From contig QZLA01000109.1 in the NCBI GenBank assembly GCA_004796375.1, positions 1 to 64,000 of the forward strand: a stretch of 64,000 bases of DNA, in the 5' to 3' direction. This document shows positions 9,151-18,229 of the stretch, piece by piece. Source of the DNA: Desulfobacteraceae bacterium. GTDB taxonomy: Bacteria > Desulfobacterota > Desulfobacteria > Desulfobacterales > Desulfobacteraceae. The position numbers and the translations under genes are program-made. Within the stretch, counting starts at the first letter, position 1; every line of letters starts with the position of its first letter. The notes below the pieces were generated by a model that was given only the letters and a program-made list of their open reading frames with translations, made no database searches and was not told the origin of the DNA.

Positions 9151-10836
9151 CTATATATTTTTTTCAATCATTTTTTCAATATCCAGGAACAATGCGGTAT
9201 GTCCTTGGATAATCATGCTGCCCTTCACTGATGAAGAAGTAAAAGTTCGTGTGTCTATATCCAATACCGTTTCCACGGTATCAAACGGTGGCGTGGCCAT
9301 TAATCCGATTTCTTTACCGTTCAAGCTGAAAACAATCACATCCTGAACATCCCTGAGCGGAAGTGGTTGGAGATCGATGAACTGGGAGATGTCGTAAAGC
9401 GGCAGTGCACCGCCTCTGTATTGAATCACCCGGCGGTCACCGATGATTTCAATAGCTGATGTGTCTATCCGTTCAATCCGTTCCACCGGTTCCAGTGGAG
9501 CGATGAAGTATTCGGTCTCATGATTTCTGAATGTGATCACTTGTTCAAGTGCGTCCCCAGATCTGTCAGCATCTGCGGGCGTTGATTCAACATACCTGGC
9601 TGAAGACAGCTCTCCCATTTGCGCAAGGTTTAAAATGTTTAATATGAGGGCAACACTGCCGTCCCCCATGATGGTTGCACCTGAAAATGCCCGGCATTGT
9701 TCTACATGCCTTCCAACAGGCTTGACGACAATTTCTTCTGAATCATAAAACTGGTTAACCACCAGACCATACCGGTAAGTACCGGCAGAAACAACAGCAA
9801 CGTGAATCGCTTTGCCGGAAGATTGGCGTCGATCATTACCTGTTCTTTTTCGCACGCACTTACCGGGTTTTGTTTTTCGTTCCTCCAGCTTTCCCGCCAC
9901 CATATCAAACTGCCTAGAGCGGCGGTCAGCTATGTTTTGCCGCCGGTCCGGCAACATCTTTCCTGTGTCTCTGTCCTCACAGGCTGCCTGAATGCCAAGC
10001 AGATCTGACAGGTTCAACAACGGCAGCAGTTCACCTCTTAATCGAATAACCGCCGTATCACCCACCCGCTCAATTCGTTCTTTTGCATCTGCCAATGGAA
10101 TCCGGATCAACTCTTTCAGATTGGCCTGCGGAATGGCATATCTTTCAGAACCGGCACCAATGATCTGGCTGGGGATAATGGCAAGGGTCAACGGCAGCCG
10201 GATCTGAACGATTGTTCCCTTACCGGGTTCTGATTCCATTTGGGTGATACCCCCAAGATGTTCAACGGCAGAGACAATATGATCATCCAATCGATCAAGC
10301 TCGTCGCCATACCCATCATCTGAAATGATAATATTTACCTGCCCGGTATCACTGAATGCTTTCAGTGTAACGGTTCCGGTACGCTGTTTTCCATAGGCCG
10401 CTCGCTCATCAGGCGGTTCAATATTCACCCTTACCGCCCGGGAAACCAATTGGTGAAGGGGAGTACTGATGGCCTCCAGGATGGTTTTCTCAATCTCCAC
10501 GTTCTGGTTTTCGATTACAAAATCAATGGATTTGTCCTGTTCCATGGCTAGATCCCTGACGACCCTGCTGAACCTGCTGATTACTGAATCCAATGACTGC
10601 ATCCGTGTTTTCATGATCGCTTCCTGGATCTCTGATGTGATCAAATCAATTCGCTGGCTTGACAGTTCAGCCATTCTGGAATTGGCAGACCTGATTCCCT
10701 GCATCAACTGGTTCCGGCATAACACCAGTTCTCCTGCAAGCCCCATCAGCGAGTCCAGAAGATTGAGATTGACCCGGATAAACCCGGTGTCTTTATCGGG
10801 TGCCGTTCTGACAGTGTTCATATTCATTTCCTTCAT
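9151..10836 (-). CDS. CheA-like pseudokinase scaffold with two CheW domains
   Basis: This 561-aa protein begins directly with a CheA dimerisation domain (~18-125: LLDSLMGLAGELV, KTRMQSLDSVISRF, FSRVVRDLA). There is no N-terminal phosphotransfer (P1) or CheY-binding (P2) domain. The ATP-binding part is degenerate. The CheA N-box HLVRNxxDHG reads QLVSRAVRVN, G1 survives as DDGYG, and the ATP lid with the GRGVGMD box is deleted, so the chain jumps to the final strand and LPLTLAI. Two CheW-like domains follow (~225-400 and ~420-561). It can probably dimerise and bind receptors but should not phosphorylate. Internal ATGs at 10827 or 10821 have better ribosome-site spacing. It sits between the receptor gene and a hybrid kinase. 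Confidence 0.85.
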   Translation of the reverse strand: MKEMNMNTVRTAPDKDTGFIRVNLNLLDSLMGLAGELVLCRNQLMQGIRSANSRMAELSSQRIDLITSEIQEAIMKTRMQSLDSVISRFSRVVRDLAMEQDKSIDFVIENQNVEIEKTILEAISTPLHQLVSRAVRVNIEPPDERAAYGKQRTGTVTLKAFSDTGQVNIIISDDGYGDELDRLDDHIVSAVEHLGGITQMESEPGKGTIVQIRLPLTLAIIPSQIIGAGSERYAIPQANLKELIRIPLADAKERIERVGDTAVIRLRGELLPLLNLSDLLGIQAACEDRDTGKMLPDRRQNIADRRSRQFDMVAGKLEERKTKPGKCVRKRTGNDRRQSSGKAIHVAVVSAGTYRYGLVVNQFYDSEEIVVKPVGRHVEQCRAFSGATIMGDGSVALILNILNLAQMGELSSARYVESTPADADRSGDALEQVITFRNHETEYFIAPLEPVERIERIDTSAIEIIGDRRVIQYRGGALPLYDISQFIDLQPLPLRDVQDVIVFSLNGKEIGLMATPPFDTVETVLDIDTRTFTSSSVKGSMIIQGHTALFLDIEKMIEKNI

Positions 10837-10850
10837 CCTTTTGGGTCCAT

Positions 10851-10883
10851 CCCTCTACCGGCGGTCTTCCAGCCGGTAGAGGG
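10851..10883 (-). repeat. 12-bp perfect hairpin between receptor and CheA-like genes
   Basis: CCCTCTACCGGC and GCCGGTAGAGGG are perfect inverted arms around a 9-nt loop, in the short gap after the chemoreceptor stop codon. No T-run follows on the minus strand, so this is not a standard intrinsic terminator. It may stabilise the receptor mRNA or reduce read-through into the next gene. Confidence 0.7.
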
Positions 10884-10892
10884 TAAAGATAT

Positions 10893-12941
10893 TCAGTTCA
10901 ACCTGAAACGGCTGACCATTTGGGTCAAGTTTTCAGCAAGGTGGGATAAATCGCCTGCACTGGTCATTACCTGTGAACTGCCGGCACTCATTTCCCCGGT
11001 TGAATGGCTGACTTCTGAAATATCCCGCGTCACTTCGCTGGCTACTGCCGATGTCTGATTGACATTCTCGTTGACTTCAGACAATCCTAGAGCCGCCTGG
11101 CTTACATTATTGGAAATCTCCTGGGTCGTGGCGCTCTGCTCTTCGATAGCCGTAGCAATGGACGCAACGATCGTGTTGATTTCATTGATGATATTCACAA
11201 TATCTTCAATGGCGTTCACCGATTCAATCGTGGTGTCCTGAACCCCTGAAATTCTTGAACTGATCTCGTTGGTTGCTTCTGCTGTCTGCTGCGCAAGTGC
11301 CTTGATCTCGCCTGCAACCACTGAAAACCCTTTTCCGGCCTCTCCTGCTCTGGCCGCCTCAATGGTTGCATTCAATGCCAGCAGGTTGGTCTGTTCGGAG
11401 ATATCGGAAATAGTGTCCGTCACCTTGTGGATTTCGCCCGCCGCCTGCTTCAATTCCTCGACTTTTTTTGAAACATCACGGGCTTTTGACACGGCCATGT
11501 TTGTGGTCTCACTCCCGTTTGCCGTATTTTCGGCAACTTCCTGGATCGTGGCCGTCATCTCTTCTGCCGCACTGACAATCATCTGGATATTCGTTGTGGT
11601 TTGTTCTGTGGCGGCTGCCACGCTGGTCATGCTGCTGCTCATCTGTTCGGCAGCAGCAGATACATCGTTTGATTTTGCAGCGGTTTGCTCTGAATTGGAA
11701 GCCATCTGGTCAGAGATAGCGGACAACTCGGTAGAGGATGATGTCAGGGTCTGGGTACCTTGAACAATATCGGTGAACATATGGTTCAGGTTCTCTGACA
11801 TCTGGTTGAGTGAACCTGCGAGCACACCGACCTCGTCCTTTTGATTGACATCCAGCTTCTGGGTCAGATCGCCGGAGGCTATTGTTTTTGCAAAATTAAC
11901 CCCCCTAATGATGGGCGCACTGATACTTTTTGCAATGAGCATTGTCAACAGGATCCCGATACCAATGGCCACCATGCTTGCAACCGTGCCCTGAGCTTTG
12001 GCACTGCCTGCCATTTTCAGCATCTGTTGATCGGTCATGATATTTTCTCTGGCTGTCTTGCGGATATCTCCCAGGATCGCCTGGGTTTCTTTTAGTGCCG
12101 GAATCGTAGTTTCCGCATAGATGGCCGTGGCCTTGTGCATCCCGTCCAGCGCGCTTACCGCTTCTTCTTTCAAGGTCCTGATGGCCGTTAAAGTGGATGC
12201 CAGTATCGGGAGGGTTTTTGATTCAAATACGGCTTTGGCTGCATCATTTGACTCTGCCATGGCAGCCGTGATATCCAAGGCAGATGCATGCAGTTTTTCA
12301 TGATTCACCAGAAGATCATCCCACGCCTTTTTGAATTCATCACTTCCAAATGAAACAATCGTTTTCGCCTCCTCAGACTCAATCCACTTGCCTAACGCAC
12401 ACTGCCTATAATCGGTCTCCACAGAGAGGGGTTCATTTTTCAGAAGAGAATCCCTGATGCTGGATGCCCAGTTCAGGTGATCAATCTCGCGTTCAAGAAG
12501 AAGGGTCGGCAGGGTAGTGTCTGCCTGCCTGAAATTCTCTTTAATGGCGGCAGCCGATTCATGGAGCTTCCGGTGCGGCTCCTCAATCGCTTTCAACAGG
12601 GGCGCAAGATCCGGTACCAGCTGTTCTGCCCCTTTTCGGCCATCACCGTATAACCATTTGCCGAATTCACATTGATGGTCGTCCATCTGGACATTCAGTT
12701 CTGTTACTGTATCATCGGTCAGTACGGCATTTACCTGATTCACCCAGTTTAAATGATCCACCTCTTTTTGAGCGATCAATGCATCCAGTTTATTTCCGCC
12801 AATCACTTCTCCTGCATTCCGGACAATGCCGCCGATGTTTGAATAGCTAAGGTAGCTGATGATACCGAGAATCAGAACAATACTTCCGATTCCAATCCCG
12901 ATTTTGTAAGATACCTTAAGATCTCTCCATACTTTCATCAT
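10893..12941 (-). CDS. Methyl-accepting chemotaxis protein with two tandem CZB domains
   Basis: This 682-aa chemoreceptor has TM1 (~13-32), a large extracytoplasmic region, TM2 (~315-335), HAMP and a complete signalling domain with the hairpin tip [19 protein letters not shown]. The sensory region holds two successive CZB (chemoreceptor zinc-binding) units. Both keep the His/Cys/His/His ligands: HLNW, CEFGKW, HRKLH in the first and HLNW, CALGKW, HEKLH in the second. CZB domains bind zinc and in characterised receptors sense zinc or oxidants through the Cys. They usually sit in the cytoplasm, so tandem copies between two membrane helices are uncommon. No CheR, CheB, CheW or CheY gene is nearby. 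The next gene is the CheA-like scaffold. Confidence 0.92.
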   Translation of the reverse strand: MMKVWRDLKVSYKIGIGIGSIVLILGIISYLSYSNIGGIVRNAGEVIGGNKLDALIAQKEVDHLNWVNQVNAVLTDDTVTELNVQMDDHQCEFGKWLYGDGRKGAEQLVPDLAPLLKAIEEPHRKLHESAAAIKENFRQADTTLPTLLLEREIDHLNWASSIRDSLLKNEPLSVETDYRQCALGKWIESEEAKTIVSFGSDEFKKAWDDLLVNHEKLHASALDITAAMAESNDAAKAVFESKTLPILASTLTAIRTLKEEAVSALDGMHKATAIYAETTIPALKETQAILGDIRKTARENIMTDQQMLKMAGSAKAQGTVASMVAIGIGILLTMLIAKSISAPIIRGVNFAKTIASGDLTQKLDVNQKDEVGVLAGSLNQMSENLNHMFTDIVQGTQTLTSSSTELSAISDQMASNSEQTAAKSNDVSAAAEQMSSSMTSVAAATEQTTTNIQMIVSAAEEMTATIQEVAENTANGSETTNMAVSKARDVSKKVEELKQAAGEIHKVTDTISDISEQTNLLALNATIEAARAGEAGKGFSVVAGEIKALAQQTAEATNEISSRISGVQDTTIESVNAIEDIVNIINEINTIVASIATAIEEQSATTQEISNNVSQAALGLSEVNENVNQTSAVASEVTRDISEVSHSTGEMSAGSSQVMTSAGDLSHLAENLTQMVSRFRLN

Positions 12942-13022
12942 TGCTTAAATCTCCTTTAAATATATTTTAATATTTGGTCTGATGAATCCTGATGATGGAT
13001 TAACTTGTTGGCGATCTAAGAT

Positions 13023-13038
13023 AACAAGAAGTGTGCCA
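13023..13038 (-). promoter_or_regulatory. Candidate sigma-54 (-24/-12) promoter of the chemoreceptor operon
   Basis: On the minus strand TGGCAC is followed by 5 nt and TTGTT, close to the consensus TGGCAC-N5-TTGC with one change in the -12 element. It lies about 82-97 nt upstream of the chemoreceptor ATG. The next gene upstream is a sigma-54 activator, which supports the call. The non-consensus -12 keeps it tentative. Confidence 0.5.
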
Positions 13039-13080
13039 CTGACGGCGAAAAGAAAAATATCTATATAATATCAAATACTT

Positions 13081-13095
13081 ATGAAATCATTTCAT
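13081..13095. promoter_or_regulatory. Palindrome ATGAAAT-N-ATTTCAT, candidate activator site
   Basis: ATGAAATCATTTCAT is a perfect 7-1-7 inverted repeat, about 50 bp upstream of the -24 element. That is a reasonable place for an enhancer-type site bound by the adjacent NtrC-family regulator. This assignment is inferred from position and symmetry only. Confidence 0.4.
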
Positions 13096-13176
13096 TGAGA
13101 ATGGGCGTTTTTGCACCTCAGACATTGGGTCCATATTTTTGTTTCGCAACACAAAAATTTTCGTCATGCAAAAAAG

Positions 13177-14589
13177 CTATGAGGATTTTAACTGAAACTT
13201 GCGGATATAGTGGTAGATCCTGTTTTTGCTCAGGCCGGATTGCCCGGCAGCCATGTCAAGATCCCAGTCACAGCTTGCGAGAAGCACCTTAAAGTACTCA
13301 TATTCTATTTCATTTATTGCATTGTCCCGGTAATCTTTAAACACAGGCGGCGGTGAGCCGGGATCAAGGTGAGATGCCTTGGCAGGACTGTGTGTATTGA
13401 CCGATTTGAGATCAAACCCTTTTTCCAGATGAGAGATACGGATCGTTTCAGGTAACTGCATGGGATAAATCAATTCAAGATCAGGGTCTGTCAGGATGAC
13501 CCGCTCAATAACATTGACCAGTTCCCTGACATTACCCGGCCAGTCGTAATTCGCCAGCATGGTAATGGTTTCCGGCAGCAATGCTTTGGCCGGCAGTTGA
13601 TGTTCTTTACACAGTTTATCCACATAATGCAGGGACAGTGCCTTGACGTCGCCTTCCCGGAACCGCAGCGCGGGGACCTCAATCACAAACGTCTGGAGCC
13701 TGTGATAAAGATCTGCCCTGAATGTACCTTCATGGACCATTTTTTGAAGATCTCGATTCGTGGCGGATATCAGACGAAAACGGCTTGACAGTTCTTTTGC
13801 ACTTCCCACAGGCCTGTATTTTTTTTCCTGCAAAACCCTCAAAAAAGCCTTCTGGGCAGATAGCGGCAGTTCTCCGATCTCATCCAAAAACAGCGTACCG
13901 CTGTGGGCCATCGAGATTAATCCTTCGGAGGATTTATCTGCACTGGTGAAGGCACCTTTTTTATGTCCGAACAGCATGCTCTCAATCAGGGTTTCCGGCA
14001 GGGAAGCGCAGTCTACCACCACATATTCTCCTGTGTTTGAAGAAGAATTATCATGGATCATACGGGCCAGGAGTTCCTTTCCGGTTCCACTTTCACCCTG
14101 AATAAGGACATTTACCGAAGTTGATGCACTGTAGGCAACCTGATCCAGGCATTTCATGAGTGCAGCGCTTTTTCCAACTATTCCCTGTGTGGAAAGGATC
14201 AGCTTCCTTTCCTGTTTCTGTTTTTCTTTTCTGTAGTCAAGTGCCCGCTTAATCTGGAGTATCAGCTTATCCTTGTAGAAAGGCTTTTCGATATAATCCC
14301 AGGCACCATTGTTAATGGCAAGTTTTGCACCTTTAGTGCTGCCGAAAGCCGTGATGATGATGACGATAGGCGGCTGGGGCATCTGCCGGATAATGGACAA
14401 GGCTTCGAGTCCATTGCCGTCAGGAAGATTGACATCAAGAAAGATTAAATCAAATGTCTGCTGGCTGAGCAGTTCAAGGCCTTGTTTCAAAGTACCGCTT
14501 AGAAACGCCCGGTGATCCATCTCCTCAACCCTTGCAGAGATGACTTCCCTGATAAAATCCTCGTCGTCAATAATTAGAATATCTGCCAT
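13177..14589 (-). CDS. Sigma-54-dependent NtrC-family response regulator
   Basis: This 470-aa protein has a receiver (ILIIDDEDF, phospho-Asp in IFLDVNLPDGNG, Lys in EKPF), a sigma-54 AAA+ domain (Walker A GESGTGKE, the sigma-54 contact loop GAFTSA, Walker B TLFLDEIGEL, DWPGNVREL) and a C-terminal Fis-type helix-turn-helix (LSKNRIYHYIRKF). It remodels sigma-54 holoenzyme when phosphorylated. I start at the ATG at 14589, which gives the typical MADILIIDDE beginning. A TTG at 14616 is in frame. It lies 235 nt upstream of the chemoreceptor operon on the same strand, with a -24/-12-like promoter between, so it probably activates that operon. The partner kinase may be one of the two hybrid kinases. 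Confidence 0.92.
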   Translation of the reverse strand: MADILIIDDEDFIREVISARVEEMDHRAFLSGTLKQGLELLSQQTFDLIFLDVNLPDGNGLEALSIIRQMPQPPIVIIITAFGSTKGAKLAINNGAWDYIEKPFYKDKLILQIKRALDYRKEKQKQERKLILSTQGIVGKSAALMKCLDQVAYSASTSVNVLIQGESGTGKELLARMIHDNSSSNTGEYVVVDCASLPETLIESMLFGHKKGAFTSADKSSEGLISMAHSGTLFLDEIGELPLSAQKAFLRVLQEKKYRPVGSAKELSSRFRLISATNRDLQKMVHEGTFRADLYHRLQTFVIEVPALRFREGDVKALSLHYVDKLCKEHQLPAKALLPETITMLANYDWPGNVRELVNVIERVILTDPDLELIYPMQLPETIRISHLEKGFDLKSVNTHSPAKASHLDPGSPPPVFKDYRDNAINEIEYEYFKVLLASCDWDLDMAAGQSGLSKNRIYHYIRKFQLKSS

Positions 14590-14862
14590 GATATCTATAT
14601 TTTGTATTCGACTCAATCGATCAAATCAAGCAAATTCTTTGTTTTGTTTGCTCCATATTTTGTACTGCACATGTACACAAATCAAACCGGGAGTGGGTGA
14701 TATAACTATCTATATCAAAAGTGGCGTGATTTTTCCAAATGTCTGCGCGGGTATCATCCATTGGAAATATTTTTATTGCAGTCTTGTGAATCGTGCCAAT
14801 ATTGTGTTCATACACCCGATACTCCCTCTATTTATTTTGAGTCCAAGGACTAAGGTGATGAT

Positions 14863-16278
14863 ATGATTACTTTAAAAGAATCGATCGAAGTTCGCCAACC
14901 CGTCGAGAAGGTATTTGACTATACGGCTGACTTTACCAATATTGAACAATGGGACCCCGGGGTTCACAGCTCTGTAAAAACGGAAAACGGATATGACCTG
15001 ATATTGAACAGCGGGCCGTTCCGTCCCCGGATGAGATACGAGGTGATTGAATTTCAACCGCATTCCAGGGTCGTGCTCAAGGGAACCGGAGATACCTTTT
15101 CAGCGCTCGACACCATCACTTTTGAAAAATCCGGGAACGGGACCTGCATTGATTACCAGGCCGACATCGAGTTTTCAGGGCCGGCAAAACATGTGGAATG
15201 GCTGCTTGCCCCCTGGCTGAGGCGGGTCGGTAGAAAATCGGTCCAGGGATTAAAGCGGGTGCTTGACAATTTCCCCAAAGACCTTTACCGCCTTTCCCTG
15301 TTCAAGTCAGGATCCGGGGTATTTCATTTTATTGCGGATCATACCATTCTTCCCGGATTGTTCGGCTTTACCCGCCAGGGGTTTGCCATGGCCGGTCGTT
15401 TTTGGCAGGATGACACCCACAGTCTGTTCGGCCGACAGGTGGTCCTGACCGGCGGAACGTCAGGGATTGGAAAGGCGGCCGCGTTTGCACTGGCACAGAA
15501 CCAGGCCAGACTGACCATCATTGCCAGGAATCCTGACAAAGCCAGGTCAACGGTCAAGGAGATCATCGCTCAAACCGGTAATCCCCGGGTGGATTTCATG
15601 ATCGCTGATCTGAGTATCATGCAGGATGTCCATCGGGTCAGCCGGGCTTTGATGGAACAAAAGAGAACCATTGATGTCCTGATCAACAATGCGGGTGCGC
15701 TGTTCAATGAAAGAACGGAAACATCCGAGGGAATTGAGAGAACGTTTGCCACTGATCTTCTCGGGATATTTATCCTGACCCGGAACCTGGTCAGCGCACT
15801 GTCCCGATCCCATGAAGGACGAATCATCAATGTCTCGTCAGGCGGCATGTATACACAAGGCATTGATTTGGACGATCTGGAAAACCATTTCAAACCCTAC
15901 GAGGGCGCCAAAGCCTATGCCCGGGCCAAACGGGGATTGGTGCTGCTCACCCGGACATGGGCAGAGCAGCTTGCACACCTTAATATAAGCGTACACGCCA
16001 TGCACCCGGGCTGGGTGGATACGCCGGGTATCAGAACCGCTTTGCCCGGTTTTCACTCTCTTACCCGGTCTGTTCTGCGGTCGCCAGAGCAGGGCGCAGA
16101 TACCATGGTATGGCTGGCTTCTGTAAACAGGTCCCGTGTCGGTACCGGTCTCTTCTGGCTGGACCGTCGCCCGCGTGAGACAGTTGTTTTCCCGGGTACC
16201 GGCCATTCCGATCAAGAACGGATGCTGCTCTGGGAAAAACTTCATGAATATGCCGCACCCTATCTTATTTCGGGGTAA
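14863..16278 (+). CDS. SRPBCC domain fused to short-chain dehydrogenase/reductase (DHRS12-like)
   Basis: This 471-aa protein has an N-terminal SRPBCC/START-type lipid-pocket domain (~1-145) and a short-chain dehydrogenase (~190-460). The latter has the NAD(P)-binding TGGTSGIG, NNAG, the catalytic serine after VSS, and YARAK as YxxxK. The SDR resembles the DHRS12-type group often encoded beside cyclopropane-synthase clusters, where the SRPBCC part is normally a separate protein or absent. AAGGTGATG precedes the ATG. It is transcribed towards the DUF1365-CFA gene, and the two 3' ends overlap by 14 bp. It probably oxidises or reduces a modified acyl chain; the substrate is not known. Confidence 0.82.
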   Translation: MITLKESIEVRQPVEKVFDYTADFTNIEQWDPGVHSSVKTENGYDLILNSGPFRPRMRYEVIEFQPHSRVVLKGTGDTFSALDTITFEKSGNGTCIDYQADIEFSGPAKHVEWLLAPWLRRVGRKSVQGLKRVLDNFPKDLYRLSLFKSGSGVFHFIADHTILPGLFGFTRQGFAMAGRFWQDDTHSLFGRQVVLTGGTSGIGKAAAFALAQNQARLTIIARNPDKARSTVKEIIAQTGNPRVDFMIADLSIMQDVHRVSRALMEQKRTIDVLINNAGALFNERTETSEGIERTFATDLLGIFILTRNLVSALSRSHEGRIINVSSGGMYTQGIDLDDLENHFKPYEGAKAYARAKRGLVLLTRTWAEQLAHLNISVHAMHPGWVDTPGIRTALPGFHSLTRSVLRSPEQGADTMVWLASVNRSRVGTGLFWLDRRPRETVVFPGTGHSDQERMLLWEKLHEYAAPYLISG

Positions 16279-18229
16279 GGACCATCTGGATATCATCAAT
16301 GGCACCGGTATCAAACCCGGCCTCACACACACTCAGGTAATAGATCCATTTTCGGATAAAGCCAGGCGTAAACCCCATGGAGCGAACCGCAGGCAGGGCC
16401 TGGAGAAATCGATCGCGCCAGGCCTCAAGCGTGGTGGCATAGTGCTGCCCGATATGTTCGGTGCCGGTAATCTCAAAATCGGTGTGGCCCAGAATGGCAT
16501 CATCCAGGGATTTCAGGCAGGGCAGATGTCCGCCTGGAAAAATGTGCTTCTGGATCCAGTCCCGCTCCCTGAGGTAGCGGTCATACCGGTCGTCAGCAAT
16601 CGTAATGGTTTGAAACACCATCACACCGTTCGGTGTCAATAATTCCCGGCATCGCCTAAAGAACGTCCCCAGAAATTGAGGCCCTACCGCTTCGATCATT
16701 TCAATGGAGATGATCCGGTCAAACTGCCCCTGGATATGACGGTAATCCTTGAGTAGAATCGTGATCCGGTCTTCCAGACCCTCATCTTTCACCCGTTGGC
16801 ATGCCCGCTCATACTGGGCCCTGGATATGGTGATGCCGGTAACCCGGCATCCGGTCTCTTTGACGGCAAACACAGCAAACCCGCCCCAGCCGCAACCGAT
16901 CTCCAGCAGGTGATGACCGGCGCCGACCCCGGCCTTATCCAGCATACGGCGCATCTTGTTTTCCTGTGCGGTTTCCAGGGTATTTTCCGGAGAGTTGAAA
17001 ATTCCACAGGAATAGATCATCCGGCGGTCCAGGAACAGTTCATAAAACGCGTTACTCAGATCATAATGATCTGAAATATTTTTCCGTGCATTTTCTACGG
17101 TATTCTTGCGCTTTTCATGGGCGATTTTTTCCCTGATACGGGTCAAAAACGATGTCACCATGTTTCCGTCAGAGAAACAGTCCCGGTTCAGGATCAGCAA
17201 CCGGGTCAGATTAACCAGGTCCGGGGTATCCCACAAGCCGTCTGTAAAGGCTTCCCCAAAACCGATCTCTCCATCAAGTACCACGCGGGTGAAAAAGGCC
17301 GGTGATATGATCCGGATGCCGGCAATCGGACCCCCTGCGCCCGGACCGCACAGGATCTTTGTACCGGACGGTTCTTCAATGATCAGCCGGCCGGTCACTA
17401 TTTTCCGGAACGCCGATATCACCAGCCGCCGGCATATCGATTCCGCAATGGTAGGTTCTTGCCGGCCAATGGTCATGCGACTGCTGGGTTCCGGTTTGTC
17501 ATGGTAGGTCAGTTTTCTCTTGAAAAACAGCTTGAATGCCTGCGCGTAAATTCTCGGAATGTTCATGTGGGGCACCAGGGGATATTTCAGTATGGTTTTC
17601 AGATGTGCGGCCGGCGTCATGGGACTGCCCGTCCCCTTGAGTTCAGCCGACATCTGTACTTTTTCGTCACAAACCAGGACGATACGGACATGAATGGCCG
17701 GGCCAGGATGTGAAAAATAAAACAGATAGGTTCCCTCAACCCGGTTGAAGGGCGATACATGAAACGCTTTGGGCGCTTTATAGCAGGCCAGCCAATTCCC
17801 CTCGCACGGCAGGGGATCGGTAAGCAGATAATGATGCCGTTCGCCAAATGTATTATTCACTTCGGCCACAATACCGATCAGTGACCGGTCACCATCAAAG
17901 CAGTAGTGAAAGCTTACCGGGTTGAAAACATAATTCAGATACCGTGCGCCGGTAATGGTGGTCACAAAGGATATGGCAGGCCGGTTGCCCATGGCCGGCA
18001 TCAGCCTTTCCAGCTTGGTATGAATCGCCTCCTGTCCCGGGGTAAGGTAATCGCGATCATGGATCGCACTGATGTTTTTTTTATTATAACCGAACAACGG
18101 AAATTTCCTGCCAATATGCGGCAGTTCATCCAGGTCCAGCCCATAAAAATACAACGGGTAGGACAGGCGGTGGGATACGGGCCGGAACCGCTCGTGGGTA
18201 ATTGTTCCGACATATATCCTGGAATTCAC
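16265..18229 (-). CDS. DUF1365 domain fused to cyclopropane-fatty-acid synthase-type methyltransferase
   Basis: This 654-aa protein carries a DUF1365 domain in its first ~240 residues (YPLYFYGLDLDEL, FNPVSFHYCF). A CFA-synthase SAM methyltransferase follows (~270-650: SCGIF, the SAM-binding LEIGCGWGGFA, ISRAQYERA, QKHIFPGG). CFA-type enzymes methylate double bonds of membrane phospholipid acyl chains to give cyclopropane or branched or furan precursors. DUF1365 and CFA synthase are usually adjacent separate genes, so this is a fusion of two pathway partners. It starts with GTG and overlaps the upstream flavoprotein gene by GTGA, showing translational coupling. Confidence 0.88.
   Translation of the reverse strand: MNSRIYVGTITHERFRPVSHRLSYPLYFYGLDLDELPHIGRKFPLFGYNKKNISAIHDRDYLTPGQEAIHTKLERLMPAMGNRPAISFVTTITGARYLNYVFNPVSFHYCFDGDRSLIGIVAEVNNTFGERHHYLLTDPLPCEGNWLACYKAPKAFHVSPFNRVEGTYLFYFSHPGPAIHVRIVLVCDEKVQMSAELKGTGSPMTPAAHLKTILKYPLVPHMNIPRIYAQAFKLFFKRKLTYHDKPEPSSRMTIGRQEPTIAESICRRLVISAFRKIVTGRLIIEEPSGTKILCGPGAGGPIAGIRIISPAFFTRVVLDGEIGFGEAFTDGLWDTPDLVNLTRLLILNRDCFSDGNMVTSFLTRIREKIAHEKRKNTVENARKNISDHYDLSNAFYELFLDRRMIYSCGIFNSPENTLETAQENKMRRMLDKAGVGAGHHLLEIGCGWGGFAVFAVKETGCRVTGITISRAQYERACQRVKDEGLEDRITILLKDYRHIQGQFDRIISIEMIEAVGPQFLGTFFRRCRELLTPNGVMVFQTITIADDRYDRYLRERDWIQKHIFPGGHLPCLKSLDDAILGHTDFEITGTEHIGQHYATTLEAWRDRFLQALPAVRSMGFTPGFIRKWIYYLSVCEAGFDTGAIDDIQMVLTPK

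Noticed and set aside
14640-14862. sigma-54 promoter upstream of the SRPBCC-SDR gene
   Set aside because: TGGCAC-like words occur but none has a -12 GC at the right distance.
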